From the NCBI GenBank assembly GCA_963682055.1, contig OY821750.1, forward strand, positions 15,688,501 to 15,752,500: a stretch of 64,000 nucleotides of DNA. The letters are read 5' to 3'. The translations under genes and the position numbers were made by a program. Source of the stretch: Primula veris (taxonomy: Eukaryota > Streptophyta > Magnoliopsida > Ericales > Primulaceae). This document shows positions 42,399 through 55,884 of the stretch, in pieces. The notes beneath the pieces are model-generated. The model was not told the DNA's origin. It saw only the letters and a list, made by a program, of their open reading frames with translations, and did not search any database. Each line of letters opens with the position of its first letter. Within the stretch, counting starts at the first letter, position 1.

Positions 42399-45300
42399 TT
42401 ATGCTCGCAAATCTTCTGTTGCACATTCTTTTTCTATTTCCATATCCTCATGGGAAGAGTCTAGGCAGTGCCTTTTAGCAGGCAGAGGCTCCTGCTGTTC
42501 ATCATCTGATTCTGGCAATAGAACCTCACAACTTCTTTTTGCAGCATGATGCCCGTCATCTGATTCTGAAATCAACTCTTTTTTTTCAACTGTCTCCAAA
42601 TTTTCTGAAACAGGTATGGAAACTTGTTGCTCTTCAATTTCAGAAGCTAAAGTCTGTTCTACCACATCAATATCAGAAGAACCAACCACCCCATTTTTTT
42701 CGGCATTGCAATTAAATGTATTATTATCATTTTCATCTACACTGCAATGAGAATCGGATATCATATGATCACATGACTCAATCTCTGCAACATCCAGATG
42801 CATCTGGCTAGGAGCAGATACACGGTTTTCGGCTGATGGAGACCCCTGTACATCGATTCTCTCTTCTTCTATGATGAGAGTTTTTTCAATTAAGTGATTT
42901 TCCTGGATCTTAACTTCCGAAGAATAACCGCACCCTCCTACTGATGATTCTGGATGTTCTCTAAAATCATTACGTTCAGCATCGTGAGACTCAGCTTGGA
43001 GGTCACTGGATTTATAAGAAACAGAATCGAGGTTGATATTTGACTCTGTGTATACATATTGTCCACAAGCTTCATCATTTTTCTGCTAAAGAAAATACAA
43101 GTTTTATTAACTTTACAAACTATTTACTGAAACCTAGACATTCCTGATAATAAAGTTTTATCTTTTAGCATGTCAAATCTGTGGAAAAGGAATACCGATT
43201 TCATGGAAACCAATGAATAGCACTTTTCAAAAATATTTATCAACTACTCAACTATAAAACTGACATCATGTACCCCGCTGATTATTTAAAACAATATCAT
43301 GCAATTTATCTAGTCAGCATCATAATTTACAGATGCAAATGAAAAAAGGTAGGTCATGCAACAGTTATAACACAAGGCCATTTATGCTCAACTAAAATGG
43401 GGAAACCACGCCATCATAATGAAATAATGTCGTAACTTGTGATAGCAAGTTCAGATGGGAAAATTATGTGGTCCTCATGGACGATGTCCCCCCATCATGC
43501 AGAAATGTGTGGTTTTGATTAGATGATGTTGGAAGACATCCTCCAATACGACTACATAACTTTCCGTCCGGACAATCTTTTCTTAAGGTAAGCAGTCCAG
43601 AAGACGTGTTGCTTAAAACAGTATAAAAATCTAAAAATCCCTCATTACAAATTTTCTTAAGAGATCATATTTAATTTTGAAAACAAGATAGGAAACTTAA
43701 AATAATATGACACAGAACTATCGGAATATACCCATGATGGCTTCTGTTACGGACAATTTATTTGAAAGGAATCTAAAACTCATTCCACTGATACGTTGAG
43801 TACCTGCATATGTTGTCGTCCAATGGCGCCAAAAGCGGCTGGTTGGTCAAATGTTTCATATTGTCCATCAAGGAATGGTCCACCAGCATTATCCCCTGTA
43901 TCCACCATGAACTCCCTCAAAACCATGCTTGAATCACCTCCATATTGCAAAGAAGACGTCTGTAACAGAGTGATCTCAATCCCATCTTCACTAGACTGAG
44001 AACCATCAGATAAATTACCACTAACGACAAACTTTGAAGGACTGGATGATCTCTTGGGTATTAACTCCAAATTGGACTCATCTGCATTGTTACTAGTGTC
44101 TGCAGGGAAAAAGTCCATATCCCCAGCAGCTGGTGAAATTTCCCCTTCCAGAATTTTACGAATAAGCCTTTGAATTTGAGCACGCTTCAAACAAGGCTCT
44201 TCCGGCCGAAACCAATCTAAATTTAGCTGCACAAAAGGGGTTTATTTGTGTTAAACGTTATTGAAGTGAAAAGAGAGTAGAAAAAGAATGAGATTGCATA
44301 ACTAGCAAGAAATCATGTCAGTATATATAGGCAAAGCACACAAATGAAAAGACAAGAACGATATAAACCTTTTTTATAACACAAGAATGACAAGAATTAA
44401 TTTTGTAAGAAAATAAGGGGACTCACAAATTTGGAGTAATGTGTAATCTTGGTTGTAGTAAAGTTAGTAGGAGCTTCCTCCAAAAACCGTTCAACATAAT
44501 GGAGCAAGAAGAGGCCACAATCATATGCATTTGGCTGCTGTGGTAGCTACATAGAGAAAGTGAGATACATCATAAGAACAACCAACCATCTACTAACCCT
44601 CAAACATTACTGTTCAGTGCACCAAGTTTATATCTGAATGTTTCGAATAGATGCTGCTGACAGCTAAAACACAACATGCAACTAGATCAGAAAAAACAAA
44701 ATTAGGTTAAATTTTTTCAATATGACAGAAAAAAAATTCACTTCATGGTCTCCACATTGGAGAAGCTAATTAGCTGTCCACGCAATCATTGCCCTTACAT
44801 AAAACAAGCATGCTTAAATGGATACAACATATTGCTAGAATGCAACATCATACCTCAAGAGAGACGAAATGCATATTAGAAAAATATGCGGAAATTTCAT
44901 CTGGTGTGTCCTTGTTCCTCTCTTTCCATTCCTCCCATAAGTAGCTGCAGACATGAGCAGATTACCAAGGCTATTACTAAGCATCAAACAGAACTGAGTT
45001 TACTAGTGAATAGCTCGAAATATAATTCATAGCTTAAACAGAACTGAGTTTGTATAAGATTTAAAAACGAACATTAACAAACTATTCGGTCCAGAATAAA
45101 AACCAAAACATGACAAAAAAGTGCTGTATTACCTCTGAACAACATTTTTTAGAACAGTGTGACTTCCCTTCATGGAATCCATATGCAGTATGCATGGTTC
45201 GTTATGCGACTTGTCCACATTTTCATCTGTTAATATATCAAGTTAGAGAGCTAAAAAGCTTAGCACTTGTGACACCTTAAACGGGAGATGCTAATATCAA

Positions 45301-48300
45301 GAAACAACTTGCCTTGAAACTTTGTGACTTCACCAGGATGGCATATCACAACTAAACTCCAGTGATAACTGTCAATACAAAAAAAACATGTTGCAGATAA
45401 GTCCTTACGCCTTACTTTTCAAAGAAAAAGGTAAATGCATAGCCTTACAAAGTGAGTTTCCTATAAGAACAAACTAACAATAGGCTAATGCTTACCTATA
45501 GTTCACAGGAATGAAGACATAATCCTTTTCGAAAAGATTCACTTTTCTTGTCCATTTACGAACTCTCTGAAATGCAGCCTTGCCTTCAAAAGAACTAAAT
45601 GGATCTTTATCGAGGTCGATTAGCTTCCGAAAGAAGAAACTGTTAAAAAAGTGAAATTTGTTCCTCTTCTCCAGTGGCATTTGATTCTTCAGATATCTGG
45701 CATTGACTAAAAAGTCAGCACCGTATAAGAGAAGTAACTATCAGTGCTCACAGGTAAAAGGGAAAGAATGGAAAAAACCCTTTGTATTTGCATCTGCTAT
45801 TTTACATCGTGACATACTTGGTTGTAAAATAGAGAGCAATCTTGAACTCAAACAACAAATTCCTTATCACTGAATCAACTTCCTTATGCCCATATTGACC
45901 ATCTCAGATCCTGAACGGGACTGATTTAATAACTTAAGCATATATTGTGCAAAGGCATGCTTTATGCATATGAATAAATCTGTCTCTTCTTTTGAAGAGA
46001 CATTGTCCTTGTACTAAATCACTAATAGTACATCAAGTGTTTACAATTTTAATCTAAGAGCAGATACCGATTACGCAAATTCAAAATATACAGCTCATTG
46101 AGATTTGAGCAAATGCCAAACCCTAGTAAAGAAGGAGAGTTCCGACTTTATATCCCCTACCAGCCCAACACTAACAAATAAAAATAGACTAGCAACCAAA
46201 TCTGAAACAGCTAGTGGGATAAGGTGTTGGAATCTGAATCTAACTAAAATAAAACGATAAAAGAGTCTTAAAGAAACTCTAGTAACCTTCAATTAGAAAG
46301 GAAAGAAAATCATGTCCTATGCACTTCACTGAGGGGACTGTGAACTCGCCATATGGCCCATATACCAATAAGTTGTATTCTATTGATAAGAAAATAAGGA
46401 CCCAAGGATAAAGAGAAAACAACATACTTGATATAGAAGTCAATGATTGTATCATTGACAAAGATGTCTGGTTGTAACAAATCAACATCTCTCTTACTGA
46501 TTGAGACAGCATCTGGATCACCCTTAGGATAGACTACTTCGTCAAAAAACTCGACAAAACTGCAACATTTGACAGTAAAGATAGTCAATAGAATATAGAG
46601 ACGAATTTCTAGAGAACTTCAATAAAACTGACAGATTTTAGGATAACAACAGTAAACAACAGTAAATGAGAAGAATCTTGTACCAGGGACAAAAAAGTAA
46701 TGTCCTTCATAAGATACTCAGAAAAGTGTATGAAGTCATTGAGAAATTGGTAAACCAATAAAAAGAAGTTATCTTAGGGATACCAATGGCACCAGGAAGA
46801 GGATTGCAATTTAAAGACATGACCAAGGCAACAACGATAAGTCACTCACTTTGGGAAATATGATTTCCTCCAAATGCTTTCCCCATTTGATTCTGGTTCG
46901 TCCTTCTCTGTTTCAGTACTACAAAGTAATAACAAAAGACCTAATCATATGAAGAAATCGAGTGAAAAGTAACCACAAACACAATTGTATCCGCACAAAA
47001 CAAAAGTCAACACTGGAGGATATTCCAACCATCTTTTCTATTCATTTGAAGATGCCAAATGAACAAATTTATGGCCAAAGTAACTTTATTCAAAAGTTTC
47101 AACAGCTTTCCATTTTAGACTAAGAACTTGTAAGTTTATTTACGAAAAGGGTCCAAGGTTTCAAAAGGCACTAGGCGGATTTTAGGCGGAAAGGGTCCGC
47201 CTGGCGCCATTGGCCGCCTTTTTCCCGCATAGGTCCGCCTAATGCCTAGGAGTCTCTAGTCCCGCCTAGTGCCTAATCACTGACTGGCGGCCGCCTTTTG
47301 AAACCCTGAAAGGGTCTACTAACAAGTGCCTTCCCGAAGCAATGTTTACGGCTTATTTATTTAATTAAGTTCATTTTTTGCAAATCAAAACAAATAAAAA
47401 TCCATACATAAATAACTAGTCCATGTAGTTCAAAGATCATCGTTTCGGTTTCCTGTAATCAGTTTAAAAAAAACGATAAAATAGAAAATTGCCGGTCAAT
47501 ATTTATATTTTTTTATGTTTTTATTTTATATTTCATGCTCAATACTAGTAGTAACTTTTCTAATGCTATTATCGGGAGCAAAAGAAAATGGTACTTGAAT
47601 AATTAATATTAATGGGTCATAATTAATATCTTTCACTGCTATCCTTGTATATTGTTTCGGCCAGAAGAAAACTAATAGAGTAGTACTTAGTACTGAGGAA
47701 CTATAATTACTATCCTTAACAGAATCTGTATCTAATAAATAGTATTCAAGCGGTAAAATTACTACTCTAATTAAATTCTTGATATTATTTCCTTGGGGCA
47801 CTCATAGCATTACCCTTTATGAGGATAAAAAATATGTAAGAGTTTGGCAATATGTAATACTCACTGGACCACAACATTCCACACAGCCTTGTATCTCGCA
47901 TTCAAAGACATTATACTCTCCTTTTTCTCTGCCCAGTTTGTGTCACCAACTGCAAACTGCAACTCTTCAACTCCTTTGTAGAGTTTCCATGGAGAACAAA
48001 AAAAAGATAAATATATTAAGAGATCAAAAAGAAATAACCAATCATATTTAGGTTCACAATAGATATTAAACTGAACGGAGCACATGACACATCTACACGT
48101 CATAAATGAAACAAGAAGTATGAAAATATCGGAAAGAAGAAAGGTAGAAACTCTTTTAACAGAACTTGGTATGCTGCATAAAGTTGCACGATGTGGATCT
48201 ACTATCAAGAGATGGAAATAAAAAGCTTAGCAAACTACTTAAAACCCTCTCGAACATTATAGCAACTTCAAAATCTTTACTACTGTTAATTTTAAACTAG

Positions 48301-51300
48301 ACGAGTCTTTTGATTATTTTTCTCAAATAAATTCTGGTAAAAACAAACAGTGAAGTAAAAAAGCGTCAGCCTTATGATATTGTCAACCTATACCGGTCCA
48401 ACACAAAGCAGATCACTGTACGCAGTATATTAAAACTACGTTTTGAGATAAGTCAAGTTTATTAGAATCTATAATTGCCAAAGTCTGAAAAAATCAACCC
48501 CTTAACCCTTGGCTCGGCACAAAGCCCCAGAATGTTTTTACTGAATGTTACAACTTGCAGCATATTCTTTATTTTTCATCCCAGATTATCCAAGTGTGTA
48601 GCAGTCAAAACCCACAATAAATTTTACGAATAAGAGAAGAAGTTGGTCTTTTGACCTAGGTGTACTAACCTAAAGAATCTTCTGCCTCTTTTGGAAGCAT
48701 ATGAAGCTTTACAAAAGCAATTTCAATCTGTTCAAAATTAAAACTATTATTAGTTTGAAGCACATAATAAAGATTGAGGACAGTAAGTGTTATGGAACTC
48801 ACCCTCTTGGACCACTGCGATTGGATATCAATAATATCTTCTATTTTCCATTCAAATCTCGAAATCCATTGATCCCCATGAGTTGTCGAATCCTTAAGTT
48901 GCATACTTGTTTTGGAAAAAATTAGCACAGACTCTGTACTATATCTACCCTGGTATCTGATATAATCAGGACAAACAAGTGCCATATTCCTATCACCCTG
49001 TCAAAAAGTAAAGCAAAAGGTTTTCATCGGGAGGAAAACAATACAAGCTAAGTAGCAATAATAAAACAGAATCCAATGATACATGAGGTCAGATTATTAA
49101 AATTGTAAAAATCAAATAAAAAACGTGCATGAACAGCTTGACAGAATAATTTTCCAGTCTCATTGATTGACATGTTCAGGTGGATGCAACTAAGTCAAAA
49201 TTGACCATTGTAACTGCATACCATGTAAAATTGTTAATAGCTTGTCCATATTTCATTGAAAAGCAAACAATATGACATCACTACTCCCAGCAGCCAATAT
49301 TCTTGCATGCAGAGTAACGATAGTAAAAAGATCAAAAAATTCACAAAGAATCAGAAAAGAGAAAAGGTTTATAACCAGTTTTTGAACAATGCCAAAGCAT
49401 CCTTCAGGCGATGATTCATGCTCCTCTGATGGAACTGCAAAACCAACCGTAACAAACAGAAAGTCAATTTTTTTCTTTATATTTTACTGCTTCATACTTC
49501 AGTCAGCATTTAGTAAAAAGAAAAGTGACAAATAAATAATAAGTACCGTCGTCATCTCCAGAAAGGTAAGATGGGGTTGACGGAGAACTCTCACTCGGGC
49601 TTTCATCTGCATCTGCAAATACATCTTCTTCTTCATCCTGCAATATTTCCGCATTCATGTATTTTTGTTTTGTAAACAAAATCAATACTCACAGCATAGA
49701 ATCAACCACTTCAAAGATCAGTTATTACACTATATTTAGAAACTGGGAGGGCAGCATTCAATTTTTCGGCCACCAGCGGAGTCGCTTCACTGCTCAGCAC
49801 CATTGGTTCCAATTCCTCACAGATATCGTCGCATTTAAGCCCACTTCGTACAATATATTGAGGTTCATGTCCTGACATATCTAATAGCAAATCACCCTTT
49901 AGACAAGAATTTTTTCCGATATTGAGACCTCCTGTGACGGAAAAAAAAAAACCTTGCTAAATTGGTAGGTCTCTTCAATAAGATGCATCATGCATCTAAG
50001 TAATTCCCACAAGAATAACAAGAAAAAGAAAAGGTATCAACTATCAACCAAGTCATAATGATATTATGACTGAGAAATCATAAAAAAATCCTCTACAGGT
50101 CATTTTTTGAATGAATTCATACTATTTCCTTTATAGGTAATTTTCAACTGGGTCAATAACCAGCTACCTTTCAATTGGGTCAATAACACTTTGCCCCTAC
50201 CGACTACACAACACACTTCCTTCTCTTGACCCCTCATACCTCATTTCTAACTTAGTCACCTCATTAATGTGTTGGTCCATGAAGTCATATTATTAAGAGT
50301 CTATTTTAAATTTTACACCCACTTCTAATAAATAAACATCATTCTGCATTTAATAGTTAAAAAAAATTGCAAAGTTTGTCTTACAGTTGCTCTTGCAAGC
50401 TGTTGAGCGTGTTTCTATTACTTGACGTATGATGATATGCCTATTGTGAAACTAAGGTTTGTTCAGATTATGGTGGACACATGTTAACGACTTTGTGTAG
50501 ACAAAGAGGGGTAGGTGAAGGATTAAATTGACCATAACTCCCTTAAATTTATTCAACATTTTGACACAATCCCTCCTAATAAACGGCAAACGAAAGGAAC
50601 AATCAATGCAGAATAGTAATATAATAAAGTAAAAAAGTAATATACAGGGGCAATGTAAGACGTTATGTAAATTGTATGTTTGGAAGTGAAAAAACTGTAC
50701 TTGTTTAAAAGGAATGAGCAAGTAGATATGTATACATAGCTCAAATTCTTCATGACTTTTCTTTTCCCTTAACTGGAACATTTTTAGCTATTAATAGCAT
50801 GAAATATGCTTCCCAACCTTATAGTTACAAGGTGAATGACATTAAACTCATTTCTATTCTCAGCTACATTTAAATTAACAGAAGAAAGAGACATGACATC
50901 ACAATGGCATCCTAATCTAATAACATGAAGAAATATGATGAAATAGTTACTGCCGAGAAGTTGAATGGATTTAACCTCAGACATACAAACCTAATAATAG
51001 GAAAGTTCCAAACTAAAAAATGAGAAACAATTAGCTAAATAATAATCCTGGAAATGAAAAAAAGGAGGAAAACCGCAGAAAGAACTAGGACCAAAGCACT
51101 AAGAGAATAATGCACATAGTCGACCTACTCTAGCTGAAATCAGAGGTGGTACGGCATGAAGCATTGAACTTAATACATTGAGGTACCAAAGTTGAGTTTT
51201 TTTTCGAACTTCATAACGGTTCTTTTTGTGCAGCAACAAATTATGAAAAAAGTTATGAGGTTTACTATTTTATATACTGTTTTCTCCTAAGTTCTTATGC

Positions 51301-52934
51301 TTTCATTCCCCTCAACTTAGTTTCACTTTCACAAAGACTCTAATTGATTTTCAGTTTGGCTAATTACCCAAGTGTTGTGAATCACATACTTAATCTTAGC
51401 TCATTTAGTTGCCAAGAATTATGTTTCACAGATAATGATTGATGATACCGTTTAATAGTCAGAAATCCTGTGAGTATGTTTAAACTGAAAAAAGAACCAC
51501 TCTATTGGGCAATTCTACTTATTTATACACCCTTGACCCTACGAAACCAAAAAGTTTCACCAATGTCAACAAATTGGTTTTAGTAGTTGGCGTAGGTCTA
51601 TATCTAGATTCGCAGCGGCCTGTACTAATTACCTTCCTTTTTGATAATCACAGTATAACTCATTCCCATCATGAGTCAATAATTAATAAATTATGCCTCT
51701 TTCCGACAACCTATTAAAGCAATGAAATTCACTAATGTCAACTAATAGGATGTTAATTGGAATTTCTGTAGATCTAAATTTAGATAAGCCAGTATTAATT
51801 TCCTAGTTTTCTTTAAACATTGTACTTAGAAATCACAGCATAACTCAGTCTCATCATCTGTCAGTACTTTATAGCTAAATAACCGTCCACTATATGAAAA
51901 TACATGCAAATTTTAATGCAAAGGTTTTTGTATCTAAATTGCTTAAATCAAAAAATAATTACAGAAGTTAATTATGAACACAAACTTTTGAGAAATTCAA
52001 TATTGAGCTATTTAGATACGAAAATCAATTATTTATATGAAAATATAGTGCAAAGTTTAATCTACCAAGGATTTTAGTATCTAAATTGCTTAACCCAAAA
52101 AAAAATTAGGGAAGTTTGTTACAAACACAAACTTATGAGAAATTCAATATTCAGCTATTTAGATACGACAATTTATTGAGTGAAAACAACAATATTCAGC
52201 TATTTATGGAGTGAAATTCAATATTCAATATACTTGTGGATAAAATTGAAGAACGGAGGGAGTGCTTATTATTAATAACAATAAATTTAATAAAATTAAA
52301 AAACAAGCAAAAAAGAATGAAAACGATTGTAAAAAAGTGGAAATGAATAGAAGTTCAGGGTTACACTTATTATTAATAATAAATTTAAATAAATAAATAA
52401 ACTTCTGAGAAATTTAATATTGAGCTATTTAGTGGGTAAACGTACAATCAGTTTATTTAGGCTTCAAAAAGCGGATTATTAGCCTAAAAAAACTATTAAA
52501 AAAAAAAACAATAATCTGGAATTTTAAAATAGGTTTTTAAAATCTGATTTTTGACCCATTACCTGTAACCAAACATAGCCTTAGGTAAGAATGAAAATAA
52601 TTTACAAAAAAAACGTGCAAAATTACGGTCCACTACAGGAAAATACGTGAAAAAAATTAATTTGCAAGGATGATCGTATATAAAAAACAATAAACTGGAA
52701 TTTAGTTGCAGAATTTAAATAATTAGATAGGAAAAATGAGTGAATGGAAACAAAAATTGAAGCTTAAGAGTGAACATATTGAGCTATTTAATAAAATATA
52801 AAAAAAAAAAGCAAAGAAGGGATTGAAGTGAATAGTAGTAATAATAATAATAAATAAGATTAGAAATTACGGTTATTAATAATATGATATTCTTCTTGAT
52901 CTTGATCTTCAGCTTTGAAATCGAATACGTCCAT
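42399..52934 (-). CDS. ULP2-like SUMO protease (C48 peptidase family), 16 exons
   Basis: Minus-strand exons: 52934-52871, 49931-49729, 49637-49547, 49434-49376, 48997-48803, 48727-48670, 47973-47865, 46918-46850, 46559-46428, 45696-45496, 45368-45313, 45226-45133, 44944-44854, 44546-44427, 44226-43804, 43085-42399. They total 2652 bases (883 residues) with all phases consistent. The start MDVFDFKAEDQDQEE matches plant ULP2/SPF proteins. The protease core has VVYPKGDPDAVSISKRDVDL and NDTIIDFYIKYL, and the catalytic His (YHWSLVV, residue about 396), Asp (ILHMDSMKGSH, about 429) and Cys (QQPNAYDCGLFLLHY, about 484). The long acidic tail contains DEQQEPLPAKRHC. Family role: removal of SUMO from nuclear proteins. 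Which of SPF1, SPF2 or ULP2 is orthologous is not decided. The intron after exon 11 is GC-AG. Confidence 0.93.
47154..47308. mobile_element. hAT-type MITE in intron 7 of the SUMO protease gene
   Basis: The element begins CAAGGTTTCAAAAGGC and its other end reads, in reverse complement, CAGGGTTTCAAAAGGC, so the ends are inverted repeats with one mismatch. A perfect 8-base duplication AAAGGGTC flanks it (47146-47153 and 47309-47316). The CAGGG end and the 8-base duplication are the hAT signature. The 155-bp body is full of CCGCCT/AGGCGG blocks that make it highly self-complementary. Confidence 0.92.
49932..52870 (-). other. Intron 1 of the SUMO protease gene (2.9 kb)
   Basis: The intron begins GTAATT after exon 1 and ends CACAG before exon 2. 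It contains AT-rich DNA. A composite near 51884-52263 contains two diverged copies of a GTATCTAAATTGCTTAA block and ends in a Stowaway-like ACGGAGGGAGTGC. Another MITE-like piece with AACCAAACATAGCC lies near 52440-52590. No gene was seen. Confidence 0.6.
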
Positions 52935-53400
52935 TGGTATATTTAATAGATCAAAAGTAGTGTTGTTGTTTAGTTTTTGAATAAATCGGAGGAAGAAAAA
53001 GAGGGGTTTAGGGTTTGATGAGATATATAGATATATATATATATATATATAAAGAGATAGATAAATAGATTTAAGACTTTCCGTACACTTATTATTATTA
53101 TTATTATTAAACTCGGCTAACCAACGGGGAGTACTTAGTTTACATTGTTTTATTTTCAATCAAAAATGAATGAATGCCTACGTATTTCGGAAACGTTTCC
53201 ATCCATTCCTTTCATATTTAAACTCCCCCTACCCTTTTGTTTTTTCACCCCCCCATTCTTCCTATTCATATATCATAATACCATTTCTCTCTCTCTCTTT
53301 CCTATTTCATTCCGTTTATAACAAATTCTTTATCATTTTCTTATTCGTAAATAAAAATTGTGATTCCATTTTCTTATTTCTTTAAAGTTGTTTTATCATG
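52935..53400 (-). promoter_or_regulatory. 5' leader and upstream region of the SUMO protease gene
   Basis: Upstream of the ATG (52932-52934 on the plus-strand numbering) lie a T/C-rich leader, an AT microsatellite near 53025-53052 and a TTA repeat near 53088-53108. A transcription start cannot be fixed. Confidence 0.4.
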
Positions 53401-54097
53401 TGAGTTCAGCGTCCGTATACTATAAACCAAAACGGTAGGGGACGAATATATTTTAAGGACATATTGTTGAACAATCGACTCCGATTTGGAAATGCATTCT
53501 GATCATGTTAATTCATCAAGCAAGAAAGGTACGCTTATTCATTAACCCTCTACTCGCGTTTGTTTAATTGTTAGAACAACATATATGTTTCATTTCTATA
53601 TCGTTTATTAACACAAGTTCATTAATTACGTTTTGTTAGTAATTATTTATTGAATTTTATTTCGTTGTACCGTCCGAAACATTTTCCGGTTTGGTTTTTC
53701 CCATTACGTTAAGGCACGAGATCCGACAATGTTAACTTAGCCACTACAATTGCAGTTTTGGCGTTTGAAAACATGGACTTGCCAGCGGCCTCATGGCTAA
53801 CGGTTTGAATTTTATCATACCGAAGCCATTCAAATTTTCCTTCCAATTTGCATCGATAATCAGCACATTGTTATACCATTTTCTTTTAACACTTTTGGTT
53901 TCATAGCACCCGAAGAAGTGAAACTTCTCAGTAGAGTTCAAAGGGTCATGCATAGTTATGTCATGACTCTTGAGTCTATGGATGTAGTGTTCAAAATGAT
54001 TGGTTTTGCAATTCACAAAGGGTTAGTGGCGCATCTTGTTACTCACTTGGATTCTATATCCATGTAATCATGTAAATTGTTTTAATAAAGAACAATA
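53401..54097. other. Region without a recognised gene
   Basis: A 90-codon minus-strand open frame at 53744-54016 has no recognisable motif. It lies directly downstream of the FRS fragment and could be its decayed continuation. Nothing else was supported. Confidence 0.4.
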
Positions 54098-54690
54098 TTA
54101 ATTAAAAAAAATTGCATACCTAATCTTAACATCGGTGTGAGTATGCACCAAATTTTTCTTCCATCTTTTCATGATGTATTTATCCGGTACTTTAAGTAGC
54201 ATTTTTTCATCACACACTGAAATCATATGTGCACACATCATTCCTGTGCTCTCAAACAAACGACAATTGCACTTTGTTTCACTTGGCTCTTTATTATAAT
54301 ATGCATACAATAAATAGAAACATTTTCTTTTTCGGATGTTTATTACCAACTTGCATCGTATGCTTGATAAAAAAACTCTGAAATACCATCTATAACAATT
54401 TTTTTTATCAAAATTCCTCTTGGGATTGATGATATTTTTCCAGAGTGTATGCTTCACCAAATTGATCTTCAAACTCGAAAGGCGAGACATTTTTAAGTTC
54501 TTCTTTTTGCACTTTTGCACTAAAGGCATTCTCGTATTGCTTAACAAATTCTTTTAAGTTAGTTTTTGGTTTTACATAGCCGTCAAAGAATGCATTAATA
54601 CTTTCACTTCTTTGAGTTGTAGACATACCTGTTGACACGTAAAATTTACGGTCATTAAAAATACGCCACATGTCTTTTAAACAAAATTAA
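54098..54690 (-). pseudogene. FAR1/FHY3-related (FRS, MULE-derived) fragment with SWIM finger
   Basis: The minus strand encodes MWRIFNDRKFYVSTGMSTTQ followed by SINAFFDGYVKPKTNLKEF, the conserved end of the MULE-type transposase region of FRS proteins. After a frame change near 54408-54420 it continues to KEPSETKCNCRLFESTGMM and CAHMISVCDEKMLLKVPDKY, a CxC..CxH SWIM zinc finger. A donor-like AG/GTATGC follows at 54119. The N-terminal FAR1 DNA-binding domain and most of the transposase core are missing. Intact FRS proteins are transcription factors domesticated from Mutator-like transposases. This copy is broken. It could instead be a remnant of a MULE transposase. Confidence 0.8.
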
Positions 54691-55055
54691 ATTGATTACT
54701 AATCTCTAAATTTAAATAAAAAATAAGTTATTACTAATTTAAAAGAAAATAAATTATAATTTATTATCGCATAAAATTAAGATAGTAAATTAAAATAAAA
54801 GTATTTATTTTGCTAAAACTCATTTAGTATGGAGCAAACAAAGAGTTTCTTAAAATTATATAACTCATTAAAATGTTTTCAAACCACAAATACTAAATTT
54901 AAATCAAATGACAAGTGTTGGTCCTATATGATAATGGGCCGAAACTTAGGGAGGTGCCCTTGCAATTAAAAGTTCACCCCAAAAGCTATAAATAGAGGGG
55001 TGGGGGTGCCATAATTCTCACAATCAAAAAAGTCTTGAAGACTAGAGAGAGAGAA

Positions 55056-55148
55056 GCTCCTCCACAGACGCCAGGGAATCAGCTCTGCTCCTCCACGGCC
55101 GCCAGGGAATCAGCTCTGCTCTTCCATAAACGTCAGGGGATCAACTCC
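55056..55148. repeat. 31-bp tandem repeat, three copies
   Basis: Units with GCTCCTCCAC..GCCAGGGAATCA start at 55056, 55087 and 55118. The third is the most diverged. Confidence 0.85.
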
Positions 55149-55218
55149 TAGGAGAAGCTCTGCACACTCCGGCCTCAATGAACGCCTTCAAAGTCTGCAA
55201 CAATTTTGCAATAAACTT

Positions 55219-55600
55219 GGCATTCGATCTTCAAGAACGTCTAAAAGCAGCAAGCAAGGCATTTCTATGGATCAAAATCTTCAAGTTCTTCCCCAAATCT
55301 GAAGAACTCCTACAACAAATCTGCATTCGATCTTCGGGAACGACTACAAGCAATAATCAAGACGTTTATGCAAATCAAAGTCTTCAAACTTCTTCAACAA
55401 ATCTGAAGAACTCCACCTAAGAAATCTACAACAAACCAGCATTCGATCTTCAGGAACGACTACACAAAGGCAAAAACACGTTTCTCTAGAACAAAATCTC
55501 CAAGTTTTTCACCAAATCCAAAGAACGTCAAGATCATCAATGAAATCAACAAAACTGCAAAGTTCTTCATCAAACCCGAAGAATTTTACTCAACTTGAGC
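55219..55600. repeat. ~105-116-bp tandem repeat
   Basis: Units beginning GCATTCGATCTTC start at 55219, 55323 and 55439. Each contains ATCAAAATCTTCAAG-like and CAAATCTGAAGAACTCC-like blocks, and a decayed fourth unit extends to about 55600. Confidence 0.8.
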
Positions 55601-55884
55601 AAAGTCAACAAAATTCATCAAAGAGTCTACAACAACATTTCGAGCCATCACAAATTGTTCGAAGAGGAGAATCAAAGGACTTTCATTTATATATTTTCTT
55701 TTAGAAATTATCAGAGATTGTACCCGCAAATTAATTGATAAATAAAATTTACTTTGTTTCGCATTCATTTTTCCTGTCTTCAGCACTTGGTGAAAATTTG
55801 TGTGAAACAAATTTTCGCACACCCGGTGAGACTTCTCTGCCTTTCATCTCTTCTCTTTATCAAATCAAGTTCACCAAAAATTTG

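Larger units (their letters stand above)
54916..55884 (+). mobile_element. LTR/leader of a gypsy element upstream of a broken gag
   Basis: The sequence from TGTTGGTCC at 54916 has a TATA box (CTATAAATAGAGG near 54989). It then has two tandem arrays (55056-55148 and 55219-55600) and a stretch GTGTGAAACAAATTTTCGCA followed by CACCCGGTGAGACTTC, which resembles the LTR-to-leader junction of plant gypsy elements with a GCACRCCCGGTGGGAC-type start. The gag ATG follows at 55885. No second LTR was found, so element borders are tentative. Confidence 0.55.

Noticed and set aside
53744..54016. A separate small gene next to the FRS fragment
   Set aside because: No motif, no start context and composition like flanking DNA.
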